Shown here piece after piece: positions 1-7,130 of a DNA stretch of 9,600 nucleotides; the stretch's first letter is position 1, and each line of letters starts with the position of its first letter. The DNA comes from Actinomycetes bacterium. Its GTDB lineage: Bacteria; Actinomycetota; Acidimicrobiia; Acidimicrobiales; RAAP-2. The DNA is taken from positions 1-9,600 of the forward strand of contig JAJYZN010000101.1 in assembly GCA_021799915.1 (NCBI GenBank). The letters run 5' to 3'. The notes under the pieces are model-generated. The model had not been told where the DNA came from. It ran no database searches and was given only the letters and a program-made list of their open reading frames with translations. The translations under genes were made by a program, and so were the position numbers.

Positions 1-646
1 CGCAGATCTCCAAGACGACGTCCATGTCGTGCTCGACGAGCAGCACGGCTCGCCCTTCGGCGGCCAGGCTCTGGAGGAGGCGTCCGAGTGCCGCCGTCTC
101 GGTCTCGTCGAGACCCGAGCACGGCTCGTCGAGGAGGAGCACCTGTGGATCGATGGCGAGCGCCCGGGCCAGCTCCACCAGGCGAGCGGAGCCGGTGGGC
201 AGCGACGCCACCGGCGAGTCGGGCGCGCCTCCGACGCCGACGCGCTCGAGGAGGGAGACCGGGGTGGCCGGCGCCCGGTCCTTACCTGCCCGGCGGATGA
301 ACGGGGCCTCCAGGCCGACCAGGACGTTCTCGGCGGCGCTCAAGGTGCCGAAGAGCTCCAGGCGCTGGAAGGTACGGGCGAGGCCGAGCCGGGCCCGGCG
401 GTGCGGTCCGAGACGGGTCACGTCCCGGCCGCCGATCGAGACCCGCCCGCGGTCGGGCCGCTGGAGACCGGTGATCACGTTGAACAGCGTCGTCTTGCCT
501 GCCCCGTTGGGCCCGATGAGCCCGGTGACCCGGCCGCCCGGCGCGCTGAGGGACACGTCGTTCAGCGCGGCGATGCCCCCGAAGCGGACCGAGACGTCGT
601 CGACTGCGAGCGCCGGCGCCGCAGCGGGGGCGTCAGCGGGCGGCAC
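1..646 (-). CDS. livG: LivG-type ABC transporter ATP-binding protein (partial, C-terminus outside window)
   Basis: Cytoplasmic ATPase subunit of a branched-chain-amino-acid-type (HAAT) importer; it hydrolyses ATP to drive the permease encoded just upstream. About 215 residues are present. Visible motifs are Walker A GPNGAGKTT (about 45-53), Q-loop glutamine in RTFQRLEL (Q94), Walker B VLLLDEP (about 169-175), D-loop SGLD (177-180) and switch histidine in VEHDM (H206). The C-loop region reads LPTGSARLVELARAL (149 onward), a departure from the usual LSYGQQR or LSGGQ form, although the helix after it is normal. LivG proteins are usually about 250 residues, so roughly 35-45 are missing at the left edge. 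I chose the GTG at 644-646: AAGG lies 8 bp upstream, and the start overlaps the permease stop by 14 bp, indicating translational coupling. ATPase assignment is firm; LivG rather than LivF follows from the N-terminal pattern (VRFGGIAALNDVSL) and gene order. Confidence 0.9.
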   Translation of the reverse strand, partial: MPPADAPAAAPALAVDDVSVRFGGIAALNDVSLSAPGGRVTGLIGPNGAGKTTLFNVITGLQRPDRGRVSIGGRDVTRLGPHRRARLGLARTFQRLELFGTLSAAENVLVGLEAPFIRRAGKDRAPATPVSLLERVGVGGAPDSPVASLPTGSARLVELARALAIDPQVLLLDEPCSGLDETETAALGRLLQSLAAEGRAVLLVEHDMDVVLEIC

Positions 647-2582
647 TGACCGCGCCTTGCGCCGCGTGCGGGGTGGCGGCTGTCGACAGCTCCGGCGACG
701 GCTCGCGGGGCCAGGCACGCCGGACCCGGCTCGACACCGCGGGCAGCCCGAGCACACCGTCGGGGAACCGGCTGAGAAGGACGATGCCGACGCCGGCCAC
801 CAGCCCGCTCAAGTCGGCGAGGGCATGGGGCAGGTGGGCCGCCGCCACCGGCAGCGCGGCTGCCGTCAACCCGCCGAGGATCCCGCCGGTCACGGTCCTC
901 ACGCCCCAGATGGCGACGAAGAGCAGCAGGGTGAGGCTGGAGAAGAAGAGCACGTCGTTGGCGCTGATCGCGCCCTGCTCGCCGGCGTAGAGGCACCCTC
1001 CGAGACCCGCGATACCCGCGGAGAGGGCGAACACGCCCACTTTGGCCACCCGCGAGCTCATCCCCAGCGTGGCAAATGCCGCCGGGGAGTCGTTCAGCGC
1101 CACCAGGCGCCGCCCGAACCTGCTGCGCCGGACCGCCAGGACCGCGACCGCGCACAGGGCCAGCACGACGGCGATCTCGACGAGCTCGAGGCGGTCGCCG
1201 GGCGCAGCCAGGCCTGGCAGCGCGAGCCTGCGCACTGTGATGTCGCCCCCGTACCCGGGGAAGAAGCTCGGGTTGGAGAAGAATGCGTAGTACGCGGCCT
1301 CGCCGAACGCGAGGGTCGCCAGGGCCAGGTACAGCCCCCGCAGGCGCAGCGTCGGCAGGGCGATCAGCGCTCCGAGGGCGGCCGAGACGCCGACGCCGGC
1401 CACGAGTCCGGGCCAACCGCCGCCGCCGCTGATCTTGCCCATGGTGAAGGCCCCTACCCCGAGGAACGTGAGCTGGCACAGCGAGACCTGCCCGGCGTAG
1501 CCGGTGAGGAGCACCAGGGAGACCCCGACGATCCCCAATGCCAGGCCGGTGGCCACGGTGGCGAGGGCGATCCCGCCGAGCAGGGGGGACACGGCGGCGG
1601 CGAGGGCGACCAAAACGGCGGCACCGACCCACGAGCGCGCGGCGCGGGGCACCCGAGGAGGGGTGTGGACCGGGAGCCTCCCGCCGGCCACGAGGCGGGC
1701 GGCCGGGATCACGAGGAGGACGACGAACAAGAACACCACCGGGACCGCTTCGGGGATGACCGCCACGAGGTTCTGGTTCAAGTGGGCTGTCGGCAGGTAG
1801 CCCACGCAGTACTCGGTCACCAGACCCAGGACGATCCCGCCGGCGACGGTGAGCGGGACGTTCCGCAGCCGCCCGACCACCGCGGCGGCGTAGCCATTCA
1901 CCACGAGGAGAGTGAGCTGCTCGATGCTGAGCCCCGTACTGGCCACCGTCGGGGCGAGCAGGCACCCGGCCAGGGCAGCGAGGAAGAACCCGAGCATCCA
2001 GCCCATCTGGGCGACCCGGTAGGGCTTGGCCCCGGCCATGGCAACCAGCTCGGGGTCGTCGACGACGGCGCGCATGGCGACTCCCACTCGGAGCGTCCGG
2101 AAGAACCAGCGGAGCGCCACGGCCATCAGCACCACGACGGCGACGGTGAGGATCTGCTGGGCGCTCACGTAGACACCGGCGATCCGGACGCTGTCTGTGC
2201 CGAAGAACGGCGGTACCGTGCGGCTGACGAGGGGGTTCCACAGCGCGGTGGCCACCCCCATCAAGATCACGAGCAGCCCCAGGGTGACCATGAGGGAGCG
2301 CTCGGTGGACGCCCCGTGCAGGCGGCGCATGAGGACGGTCTCGACGAGGACGGCGAGGAGCGGGGCCTCGACCACCAGCACTACAGCGAGCGCGGCCAGC
2401 AAGGGCCAGTGCCACGCCTGCCAGAGCTGGTAGAAGCTGAACGCGGCGACCATCCCGACGGCCCCGTGGGCGAAGTTGAACACGCCGGTGGTGGTGTACG
2501 TCACCACCAGCCCGGTCGCGGTGATCGCGTAGATGGCCCCCAGGGCCACCCCGATCACCGTGTAGCTCAGGAAGACGCTCAC
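633..2582 (-). CDS. livHM: Fused LivH-LivM branched-chain amino acid-type ABC permease
   Basis: A 649-residue inner-membrane permease joining both transmembrane subunits of a HAAT importer in one chain. The LivH-like half is about residues 1-300: the early motif TTTGVFNFAHGAVGM (31-44) is the classic LivH signature, and FRTLRVGVAMRAVVDDPELVAMAG (161-184) resembles its cytoplasmic coupling loop. After a basic, proline-rich linker (about 300-317) the LivM-like half shows LLTGYAGQVSLCQLTFLGVGAF (358-379) and the coupling loop RFGRRLVALNDSPAAFATLGM (488-508). Many hydrophobic segments lie throughout. LivH and LivM alone are about 290-350 residues, so the length equals their sum. The start is GTG at 2580-2582, behind a purine-rich GAGGGGGGAG stretch. 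It lies 54 bp after the receptor gene and overlaps the ATPase gene by 14 bp, so the three form one operon. The single chain could pack with itself or act as a pseudo-heterodimer; substrate is unknown. Confidence 0.93.
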   Translation of the reverse strand: MSVFLSYTVIGVALGAIYAITATGLVVTYTTTGVFNFAHGAVGMVAAFSFYQLWQAWHWPLLAALAVVLVVEAPLLAVLVETVLMRRLHGASTERSLMVTLGLLVILMGVATALWNPLVSRTVPPFFGTDSVRIAGVYVSAQQILTVAVVVLMAVALRWFFRTLRVGVAMRAVVDDPELVAMAGAKPYRVAQMGWMLGFFLAALAGCLLAPTVASTGLSIEQLTLLVVNGYAAAVVGRLRNVPLTVAGGIVLGLVTEYCVGYLPTAHLNQNLVAVIPEAVPVVFLFVVLLVIPAARLVAGGRLPVHTPPRVPRAARSWVGAAVLVALAAAVSPLLGGIALATVATGLALGIVGVSLVLLTGYAGQVSLCQLTFLGVGAFTMGKISGGGGWPGLVAGVGVSAALGALIALPTLRLRGLYLALATLAFGEAAYYAFFSNPSFFPGYGGDITVRRLALPGLAAPGDRLELVEIAVVLALCAVAVLAVRRSRFGRRLVALNDSPAAFATLGMSSRVAKVGVFALSAGIAGLGGCLYAGEQGAISANDVLFFSSLTLLLFVAIWGVRTVTGGILGGLTAAALPVAAAHLPHALADLSGLVAGVGIVLLSRFPDGVLGLPAVSSRVRRAWPREPSPELSTAATPHAAQGAVSAAR

Positions 2583-2600
2583 CGCTCCCCCCTCGGGTCT

Positions 2601-2615
2601 CGGGTCAGCGACCCG
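2601..2615 (-). other. Intercistronic stem-loop between receptor and permease genes
   Basis: CGGGTC and GACCCG form a perfect 6-bp stem around a 3-nt loop, in the 54-bp gap between the receptor stop (2637) and the permease GTG (2582). No U-tract follows on the transcribed strand, so it is not a canonical intrinsic terminator. In many importer operons, hairpins here stabilise the upstream receptor message or reduce read-through so that receptor exceeds permease; that role is inferred here. Confidence 0.4.
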
Positions 2616-2636
2616 GCGTCGCGCCCTGGTGCCCGC

Positions 2637-4004
2637 TCACGGCTTGCCGCTCGCGTAGTAGAAGGTCGAGCTGCATGTGAACCCGGACTTGGGCGGGAGG
2701 ACCCGCTGGAATTGCCCGTGCTCGATCCGGGCCATCACGAAGCAATTCGACGGGAGCTTGTTCGCCGGATCGGTCGGTGCAAGCAACCCCGACGCGTCGA
2801 ACGAGGTGATCTTGTGCAACTGCGCGAGGAGCGAGCCGCGGGTCGGGTCCTTGCCTGCGGCCCGCAGCGCCTGGACGAAGAGCTGGGCGGACGACCACCC
2901 GTAGAGGGTGAACAGGTCCGGGGTCCACTTGGGTGTCACGGTTTTCACCCACTGCAAGAACAGCTTGTCCGCCGGCACCGACGACGCGTCCTGGCCCAGG
3001 TAGAGCGCCTGGGCCTGGCCGATCCAGTCGCCGTCCACCGCACTGGCGCCGCCGGCGGCGGCGATGAACTGGTCGGCGTAGATGGGCCCGCCCGACAGCA
3101 CCACGGCGGGGTGCCAGTCCTGCTCGACCATGTCCTTGGTGATCAGGGCGGCGACCTGCCAGTCGAGGGCCGTGAGGTAGAGGACGTTGACGCCGGCGTC
3201 GCGCATCTTGATCACCTCGGTGGTGAAGTCAGATGTCAGCGGTTCGACCTTCTGCTGGTAGGCGATGGTGAAGCCGGCGTGCTCGAGCGCCGCTTCCTCG
3301 CCCTGCCACTGGGCCACCGCCGACGCGGTTGTCGAGACGATCGTGCCGACGCGCCGGTCGCTCGGGTACTTCTTGCGGATGTACTGGAGCGAGCCCAGCG
3401 CCAATCCGAGCGCGAGCGGCTGGGCGCTGAAGTCGTTCGGCAGGGCGTTGGTCCCCGGGTCCAAGGTGACCGACACGTCGGCGACCGCCGGGTTCTGGGC
3501 CAGGATCTTGCAGCCGTAGGAGTCGAAGAGGGAGAAGTTCCCGACCATGGCGAAGTCCGAGCTGACCGCTGTCTGGGTCTCCGACGCGTTCTGCTGGCCT
3601 GTGAACGCGTCGTCCATCGACTTGACTTCGAGCTTGCGGCCGTTCACCCCACCCTGCGAATTGACGTAGTCGAAGTACGCCTTCACCCCGATCGGCGCCC
3701 CTTCGAACAGTCCCGGCACCGGCCCGCTGATGGTCGCGACGTTCCCGACGGTCACCGAGTCGGCGGTGATCCCGGTCGTCGAAGCGTCCATCGCCGCAGT
3801 GACCGGGACCGGCTTCTGGCAGGAAGGTCCCGCCGAGGCCGTGGTCGGCTTGGCCGACGAGCCGGCCGACGACGAGCTGGTCGTGCTGCACGCGGCGAGC
3901 GGGAGACTGAGCGCAGTCAGCCCCAGCACGATCGCCCTCACCCGGCTGCGTGCGGGCCGGCCCTCGGCAGTCGCACCGGCCCCGTGCTGTCGGCGCACCG
4001 ACAT
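2637..4004 (-). CDS. Lipoprotein solute-binding receptor of HAAT/Liv ABC importer (LivK-like)
   Basis: Extracellular substrate receptor, 455 residues, tethered to the membrane as a lipoprotein. The N-terminus has basic residues (RSRVR, 20-24), a hydrophobic stretch (25-37) and a lipobox SLPLAACS with the acylated cysteine at C39. A low-complexity Ser/Thr/Ala tether follows (40-60). The mature part matches type I periplasmic binding proteins of the amino-acid group (Peripla_BP_6 type): GNVATISGPVPGLFEGAPIG (87-106), AYFDYVNSQGGVNGRKLEV (109-127), and the second-lobe pattern EVIKMRDAGVNVLYL (263-277). Four further cysteines (62, 165, 421, 444) could form disulfides outside the cell. The ATG at 4002-4004 is preceded by AAGGGGGA about 5 bp upstream, a good ribosome site. 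It is first in the three-gene importer operon. Ligand is not predictable: relatives bind branched-chain amino acids, amides, urea or aromatic acids. Family assignment is firm. Confidence 0.93.
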   Translation of the reverse strand: MSVRRQHGAGATAEGRPARSRVRAIVLGLTALSLPLAACSTTSSSSAGSSAKPTTASAGPSCQKPVPVTAAMDASTTGITADSVTVGNVATISGPVPGLFEGAPIGVKAYFDYVNSQGGVNGRKLEVKSMDDAFTGQQNASETQTAVSSDFAMVGNFSLFDSYGCKILAQNPAVADVSVTLDPGTNALPNDFSAQPLALGLALGSLQYIRKKYPSDRRVGTIVSTTASAVAQWQGEEAALEHAGFTIAYQQKVEPLTSDFTTEVIKMRDAGVNVLYLTALDWQVAALITKDMVEQDWHPAVVLSGGPIYADQFIAAAGGASAVDGDWIGQAQALYLGQDASSVPADKLFLQWVKTVTPKWTPDLFTLYGWSSAQLFVQALRAAGKDPTRGSLLAQLHKITSFDASGLLAPTDPANKLPSNCFVMARIEHGQFQRVLPPKSGFTCSSTFYYASGKP

Positions 4005-4058
4005 GGTGGTCCCCCTTCCCGTCTCGTCCCCGGACCACAGGCCGGAGACTGGTCCTGA

Positions 4059-4085
4059 TCGAATCTGATGCTACGTCAGATCCGA
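4059..4085 (-). promoter_or_regulatory. 27-bp imperfect palindrome upstream of receptor gene (candidate repressor operator)
   Basis: On the plus strand, arms TCGAATCTGATG (4059-4070) and CGTCAGATCCGA (4074-4085) flank the triplet CTA. Ten of twelve arm positions pair. The triplet is also the reversed stop codon of the hydrolase gene, so the element straddles that gene's end and its centre lies about 68 bp upstream of the receptor ATG. Length, odd centre and near-perfect symmetry suit a dimeric TetR- or GntR-like repressor site. There is no long GC hairpin followed by a U-run, so a terminator is less likely. I see no regulator of those families in the window. Operator function is inferred. Confidence 0.5.
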
Positions 4086-5330
4086 GGGACGCGGTCGACG
4101 CCGCTCCCGCACGGCCTCGAGGAAGGCCACGACGCCGGCGGTCGTCGCCCGGCACCGCATCGAGGACAGCACGTCGAAGGCGTGCTGGGCCAGGGGCAGC
4201 TCCGCGTAGGCCACCGGGGCCTGCGACACCGCCCGCAGCTCGGATACGAACTGGCGGGCGACTTCCACGGGCACCAGGGTGTCGTTGGTCCCGTGGAGGA
4301 CGAAGAACGGCGGCGCGCCGGGGTGGACGCGGGAGGTGGGCGACGCCTGCTCGAACACTTCGGGGTGCTCGGCCGACGACGTCTTCATCACCCTCTTCTC
4401 CAAGAGCTCGAGGAGCCCGGGCCCGTACTTGCCCGAGCCCTGCTGCGCGCCGGTCATGTCCATCACCCCGTAGAAGGGCACGCACGCGTCGACCGACGTG
4501 TCGGCCGTCTCGAAGCCCGGCTGCCACGCCGGGTCGCCGGCGGTGAGGGCGGCCAGCGCGCACAGGTGCCCGCCGGCCGAGCCCCCGCTCACCACGACGA
4601 ACGAGGGATCGCCCCCGTGCTCGGCGATGTGCTCGCGCACCCAGGCGATGGCCCGCTTGCAGTCGACGATGTGGTCGGGCCACGTCGCCCGCGGGCTCAG
4701 CCGGTAGTTGACGGCCACCCCGACCCAACCGCGCATCGCCAGCTCGTAGAGCATCGGTCGACCCTGCTCGCGCTTTTCGCCCATGACCCACGCGCCCCCG
4801 TGGATGTAGACCAAGACCGGCGCACCGCCGGTCGTGCCGGTCGCCTTCACGATGTCGAGGCGGTGCCGTCGGATGCCATCGCCCCAGTAGTCGACGTCTC
4901 GTTCGATCTGCACCCGGCGGCTCCTGAGCGGGATGGCGCGGGCCACCCGCCACCACCGGGCCCACAGGGCGTGATCGGGGATCCGGGCCGGGTCGAGCGA
5001 GCCGGCCCGGGGATCTGCCAGGGCGGCGGCCACGACCTCTCGGGCGCGTGCGCCGGTCACGGCGAGCCCGGCCATCCCCGCCCAGCCGAGCACGGCCAGG
5101 CCCAGGCCGACGTCCCCGGGCCACGCGCCGAACGCGCCGTACAGCCCGAAGACCACGGTGACCGCCACCTGTAATGCGATCGTCTGGAGAGGCAGCTCGC
5201 CGACCAGCCATCCGACCACGAAGCTCACCACGGTGAACGGCTCTTTGCGAAGCGGGCGGTAGGTGAGCGCGACGGCCAGCACACCGAGGGCAGCGAGGGC
5301 GAGGAACGCGTACGGCATGGCATGCATCAT
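4071..5330 (-). CDS. Membrane-anchored alpha/beta hydrolase (Lip-type esterase, HSL-like)
   Basis: Predicted serine esterase/lipase of 419 residues acting on short- to medium-chain esters or acylglycerols. The N-terminal ~95 residues hold hydrophobic segments (about 5-23, 33-66 and 73-92) that should anchor it in the membrane. The hydrolase domain (about 140-410) shows the oxyanion motif IHGGAW (176-181), nucleophile elbow SGGSAGGH (S251), acid residue in HGTNDTLVP (D350) and histidine in AQHAF (H383): a complete triad. The architecture resembles mycobacterial LipC, LipM and LipO, which, as I recall, also sit beside WS/DGAT genes. I chose the ATG at 5328-5330. ATG codons at 5325-5327 and 5316-5318 are alternatives; a GGACGGG stretch spaces better for 5327. 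The frame stays open to 5567, but that extension would be antisense to the acyltransferase start and is low-complexity. Substrate is unknown; removal of acyl groups from storage lipid or xenobiotic esters is plausible. Confidence 0.9.
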   Translation of the reverse strand: MMHAMPYAFLALAALGVLAVALTYRPLRKEPFTVVSFVVGWLVGELPLQTIALQVAVTVVFGLYGAFGAWPGDVGLGLAVLGWAGMAGLAVTGARAREVVAAALADPRAGSLDPARIPDHALWARWWRVARAIPLRSRRVQIERDVDYWGDGIRRHRLDIVKATGTTGGAPVLVYIHGGAWVMGEKREQGRPMLYELAMRGWVGVAVNYRLSPRATWPDHIVDCKRAIAWVREHIAEHGGDPSFVVVSGGSAGGHLCALAALTAGDPAWQPGFETADTSVDACVPFYGVMDMTGAQQGSGKYGPGLLELLEKRVMKTSSAEHPEVFEQASPTSRVHPGAPPFFVLHGTNDTLVPVEVARQFVSELRAVSQAPVAYAELPLAQHAFDVLSSMRCRATTAGVVAFLEAVRERRRPRPSDLT

Positions 5331-5499
5331 GGCCCGTCCGGTGGGCCTGCCGCCCGTTGGGTCCGGTCTGCCGGCGGTCACCGTCGTGGGCCGCCGCGCC
5401 GGGCCGGCGGCGCACCCCGGCGGCCACCAGTTGCCTCGGCGGCGTCCAGGTGCGACGGTAGTGGGCGCAGCGCGGATGCAGCCGAGCCGAGGAGGGCAG
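5331..5499. promoter_or_regulatory. Divergent intergenic region between esterase and WS/DGAT genes
   Basis: This 169-bp, very GC-rich gap must carry the promoters for both divergent genes. The only plus-strand candidate I can point to is TTGCCT (5431-5436), then 17 bp, then GACGGT (5454-5459) with an upstream TG; the -10 match is weak. The GC-rich inverted repeat at 5391-5410 (CCGCCG...CGGCGG) is expected by chance at this composition. AGGAGGG at 5490-5496 is the acyltransferase ribosome site and fixes its ATG at 5500. I see no convincing operator. Confidence 0.35.
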
Positions 5500-7101
5500 A
5501 TGACGACGGAGCGTTTGACCGGGCTCGACGCCAGCTTCTTGTACATGGAGACGCCGACGCTGCACATGCACGTCTCGATGACGGCGGTCTTCGATCCCTC
5601 GACCGTGCCGGGCGGCTACTCCTTCCGCCGGCTGCGCCGCCTCATCGACCAGCGGATCCCCCAGGTCCCGGTGTTCCAGCGCCGCTTGGTCGAGATCCCG
5701 CTGCGGCTGGGCCACCCCATCTGGGTCGACGACCCCGAGTTCGACATCGACAACCACCTCCGGCGAGCGGCCCTCCCGGCACCGGGGGGGATGCGCGAGC
5801 TGGCCGAATTCGCGGCCGACGTGAACAGCCGCCGGCTCCACCGCGACCGCCCGCTCTGGGAGATGTGGATCGTCGAGGGCCTCGAAGGCGGCCGGATCGC
5901 CCTCGTGGCCAAGATGCACCACAGCACGATCGACGGGGTGTCGGGTGCCGAGCTGCTCGGGATCCTGTTCGACCTCGAGCCGGAGCCGGCTGGACCGCCC
6001 CCCTTGCCCGAACCGCTCCCCGAAGGGCGGATCCCTTCGGACCTCGAGCTCGTCTCCCAGGCCCTCGTGGCCCGGGCCGTCCGCCCCTTCGAGATCGGGA
6101 AGATGGCGTGGCGCACCGGCCAGGCCGTCCTCGGCGTCCGGCGATTGCGCCAGCGTGACGATGGCCCCGGCAAGGCCGCGTTGCCGTTGTCGGCGCCTCG
6201 AACGTCGGTGAACGTCGCCATCACCGGCCGCCGCCGGGTGGCGTTCGCCGCCGCCAGCCTCGGCGACGTGAAGCGCCTCAAGAACCACATGGGGACGACC
6301 GTCAACGACGTCGTGCTCGCGATGGTGACCGGCGCGCTGCGCGACTACCTGCTCGCCGGCGACGAGCTGCCCGATATCCCCCTCGTGTCGGTCGTCCCGG
6401 TCTCGGTCACCCCCGAGGTTGCCGCCCTGAAGGGCTCGAACAAGGTATCGGCAATGTTTGTCCAGCTCCCCACGCACGTGGCCGACCCTTTGGAACGGCT
6501 CCGCCTCATCAATGCCGGCACGCGCGGTGCCAAGGAGGAGCACCAGGCTCTCGGGGCGAGCACCTTGCAGAACTGGGCCGAGCACGCCACCCCGAACCTC
6601 TTCGCCCTGGCCGCCCGGCTCTACACCGGGATGCGGCTCGCCGACCGCCACCGCCCGATCGCCAACCTGGTCGTCTCGAACGTGCCGGGTCCCGACTTCC
6701 CGCTCTACCTCGGCGGGGCCGAGATGCTGGCCGGTTTCCCGCTCGGCCCGGTCATGGACGGCATGGGGCTCAACATCACGATCATGAGCTACCGGGGCGT
6801 CTTGTACTGGGGGCTCGTCTCGTGCGCACGCGCCGTCCCCAGGCTGTGGGACATCGCTGCGGCCGTTCCCCGGTCGCTCGAGGAGATGATGACCGCGGCG
6901 GGGCTCGCAGGAGAACCGCTCGACGTGCCGCTCCACCTCGGCCCGGGGATGCCGGTCGGCGGGACCGAGGCGCCGGTCGGCGGGACCGGGGGCTCGAAGC
7001 GACCCGCGGTGAGGGGCTCGAAGGTGAGGGGCTCGAAGGTGGGGGGCTCGAAGGTGGGGGGCTCGAAGGTGGGGGGCTCGAAGGGTTCCGCGGCGAGCTG
7101 A
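5500..7101 (+). CDS. Wax ester synthase/diacylglycerol acyltransferase (WS/DGAT)
   Basis: Transfers an acyl group from acyl-CoA to diacylglycerol or a fatty alcohol, making triacylglycerol or wax ester at the membrane/lipid-inclusion surface. Of 533 residues, the N-terminal acyltransferase domain starts at once (LTGLDASFLYMET, 6-18) and contains the catalytic motif HHSTIDG (140-146; H141 as likely base) after RPLWEMWIVEGL (117-128). The C-terminal WS/DGAT domain includes KGSNKVSAMFVQLP (311-324), NLVVSNVPGPDFPLYLGGAEM (389-409) and GLNITIMSYRG (423-433). Known members are about 450-480 residues. Here the conserved fold ends near 480, and a tail of about 50 residues follows: two PVGGT units, then repeated GGSKV units ending GGSKGSAAS. 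The tail is lysine-rich, glycine-rich and predicted disordered. The ATG at 5500 follows AGGAGGG; upstream codons in this frame lie in the promoter region. It diverges from the esterase and is followed 29 bp later by a membrane-protein gene. Enzyme class is firm; wax versus TAG preference is unknown. Confidence 0.95.
   Translation: MTTERLTGLDASFLYMETPTLHMHVSMTAVFDPSTVPGGYSFRRLRRLIDQRIPQVPVFQRRLVEIPLRLGHPIWVDDPEFDIDNHLRRAALPAPGGMRELAEFAADVNSRRLHRDRPLWEMWIVEGLEGGRIALVAKMHHSTIDGVSGAELLGILFDLEPEPAGPPPLPEPLPEGRIPSDLELVSQALVARAVRPFEIGKMAWRTGQAVLGVRRLRQRDDGPGKAALPLSAPRTSVNVAITGRRRVAFAAASLGDVKRLKNHMGTTVNDVVLAMVTGALRDYLLAGDELPDIPLVSVVPVSVTPEVAALKGSNKVSAMFVQLPTHVADPLERLRLINAGTRGAKEEHQALGASTLQNWAEHATPNLFALAARLYTGMRLADRHRPIANLVVSNVPGPDFPLYLGGAEMLAGFPLGPVMDGMGLNITIMSYRGVLYWGLVSCARAVPRLWDIAAAVPRSLEEMMTAAGLAGEPLDVPLHLGPGMPVGGTEAPVGGTGGSKRPAVRGSKVRGSKVGGSKVGGSKVGGSKGSAAS
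6951..6988 (+). repeat. 21-bp-period direct repeat (two copies) in WS/DGAT tail
   Basis: GCCGGTCGGCGGGACCG occurs perfectly at 6951-6967 and 6972-6988, a 21-bp period, encoding two PVGGT units joined by EA. It directly precedes the 15-bp array and is a different unit, so this 3' end has undergone at least two independent repeat expansions. Confidence 0.9.
6991..7083 (+). repeat. 15-bp tandem repeat array in WS/DGAT C-terminal codons
   Basis: The unit GGCTCGAAGGTGGGG encodes GSKVG. Copies begin at 7015, 7030, 7045, 7060 and 7075 (the last partial). The copies at 7030, 7045 and 7060 are identical, while the one at 7015 has GTGAGG in place of GTGGGG. A further copy at 6991 carries a 9-bp insertion (CGACCCGCG). 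The 15-bp unit keeps the frame. Near-identical copies suggest recent slippage, so copy number may vary between strains. Confidence 0.95.
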
Positions 7102-7130
7102 CGGCACGCCGGGGGCTCGGACGCGGACAC

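Noticed and set aside
24..4058. A 1344-codon open frame on the plus strand antisense to the importer operon
   Set aside because: It has no recognisable domain and is rich in Gly, Arg, Asp, His and Glu, as expected for the mirror frame of GC-rich coding DNA. The minus-strand genes beneath it have clear family motifs.
5391..5410. GC-rich inverted repeat in the divergent promoter region
   Set aside because: Only C and G in short arms within a very GC-rich gap; not distinguishable from chance.
5331..5567. Longer start for the esterase (to 5567)
   Set aside because: The extra residues are low-complexity and antisense to the WS/DGAT start; the ATG cluster at 5316-5330 begins directly before a hydrophobic anchor.
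6991..7083. Short tandem repeats considered as a CRISPR array or origin iterons
   Set aside because: Units are 15 bp, contiguous and in frame in the acyltransferase gene, with no spacers, cas genes or replication genes nearby.
3229..7107. A 1292-codon open frame on the minus strand crossing several genes
   Set aside because: It passes through the esterase, the divergent promoter region and the antisense of WS/DGAT with low-complexity content; its repeats are the reverse complement of the acyltransferase tail array.
6822..7130. Longer start for the PQ-loop-like protein (frame open from 6822)
   Set aside because: The extension is an alternate-frame reading of the WS/DGAT C-terminus and its repeats, full of Arg/Gly; the membrane protein proper begins at GTG 7131.
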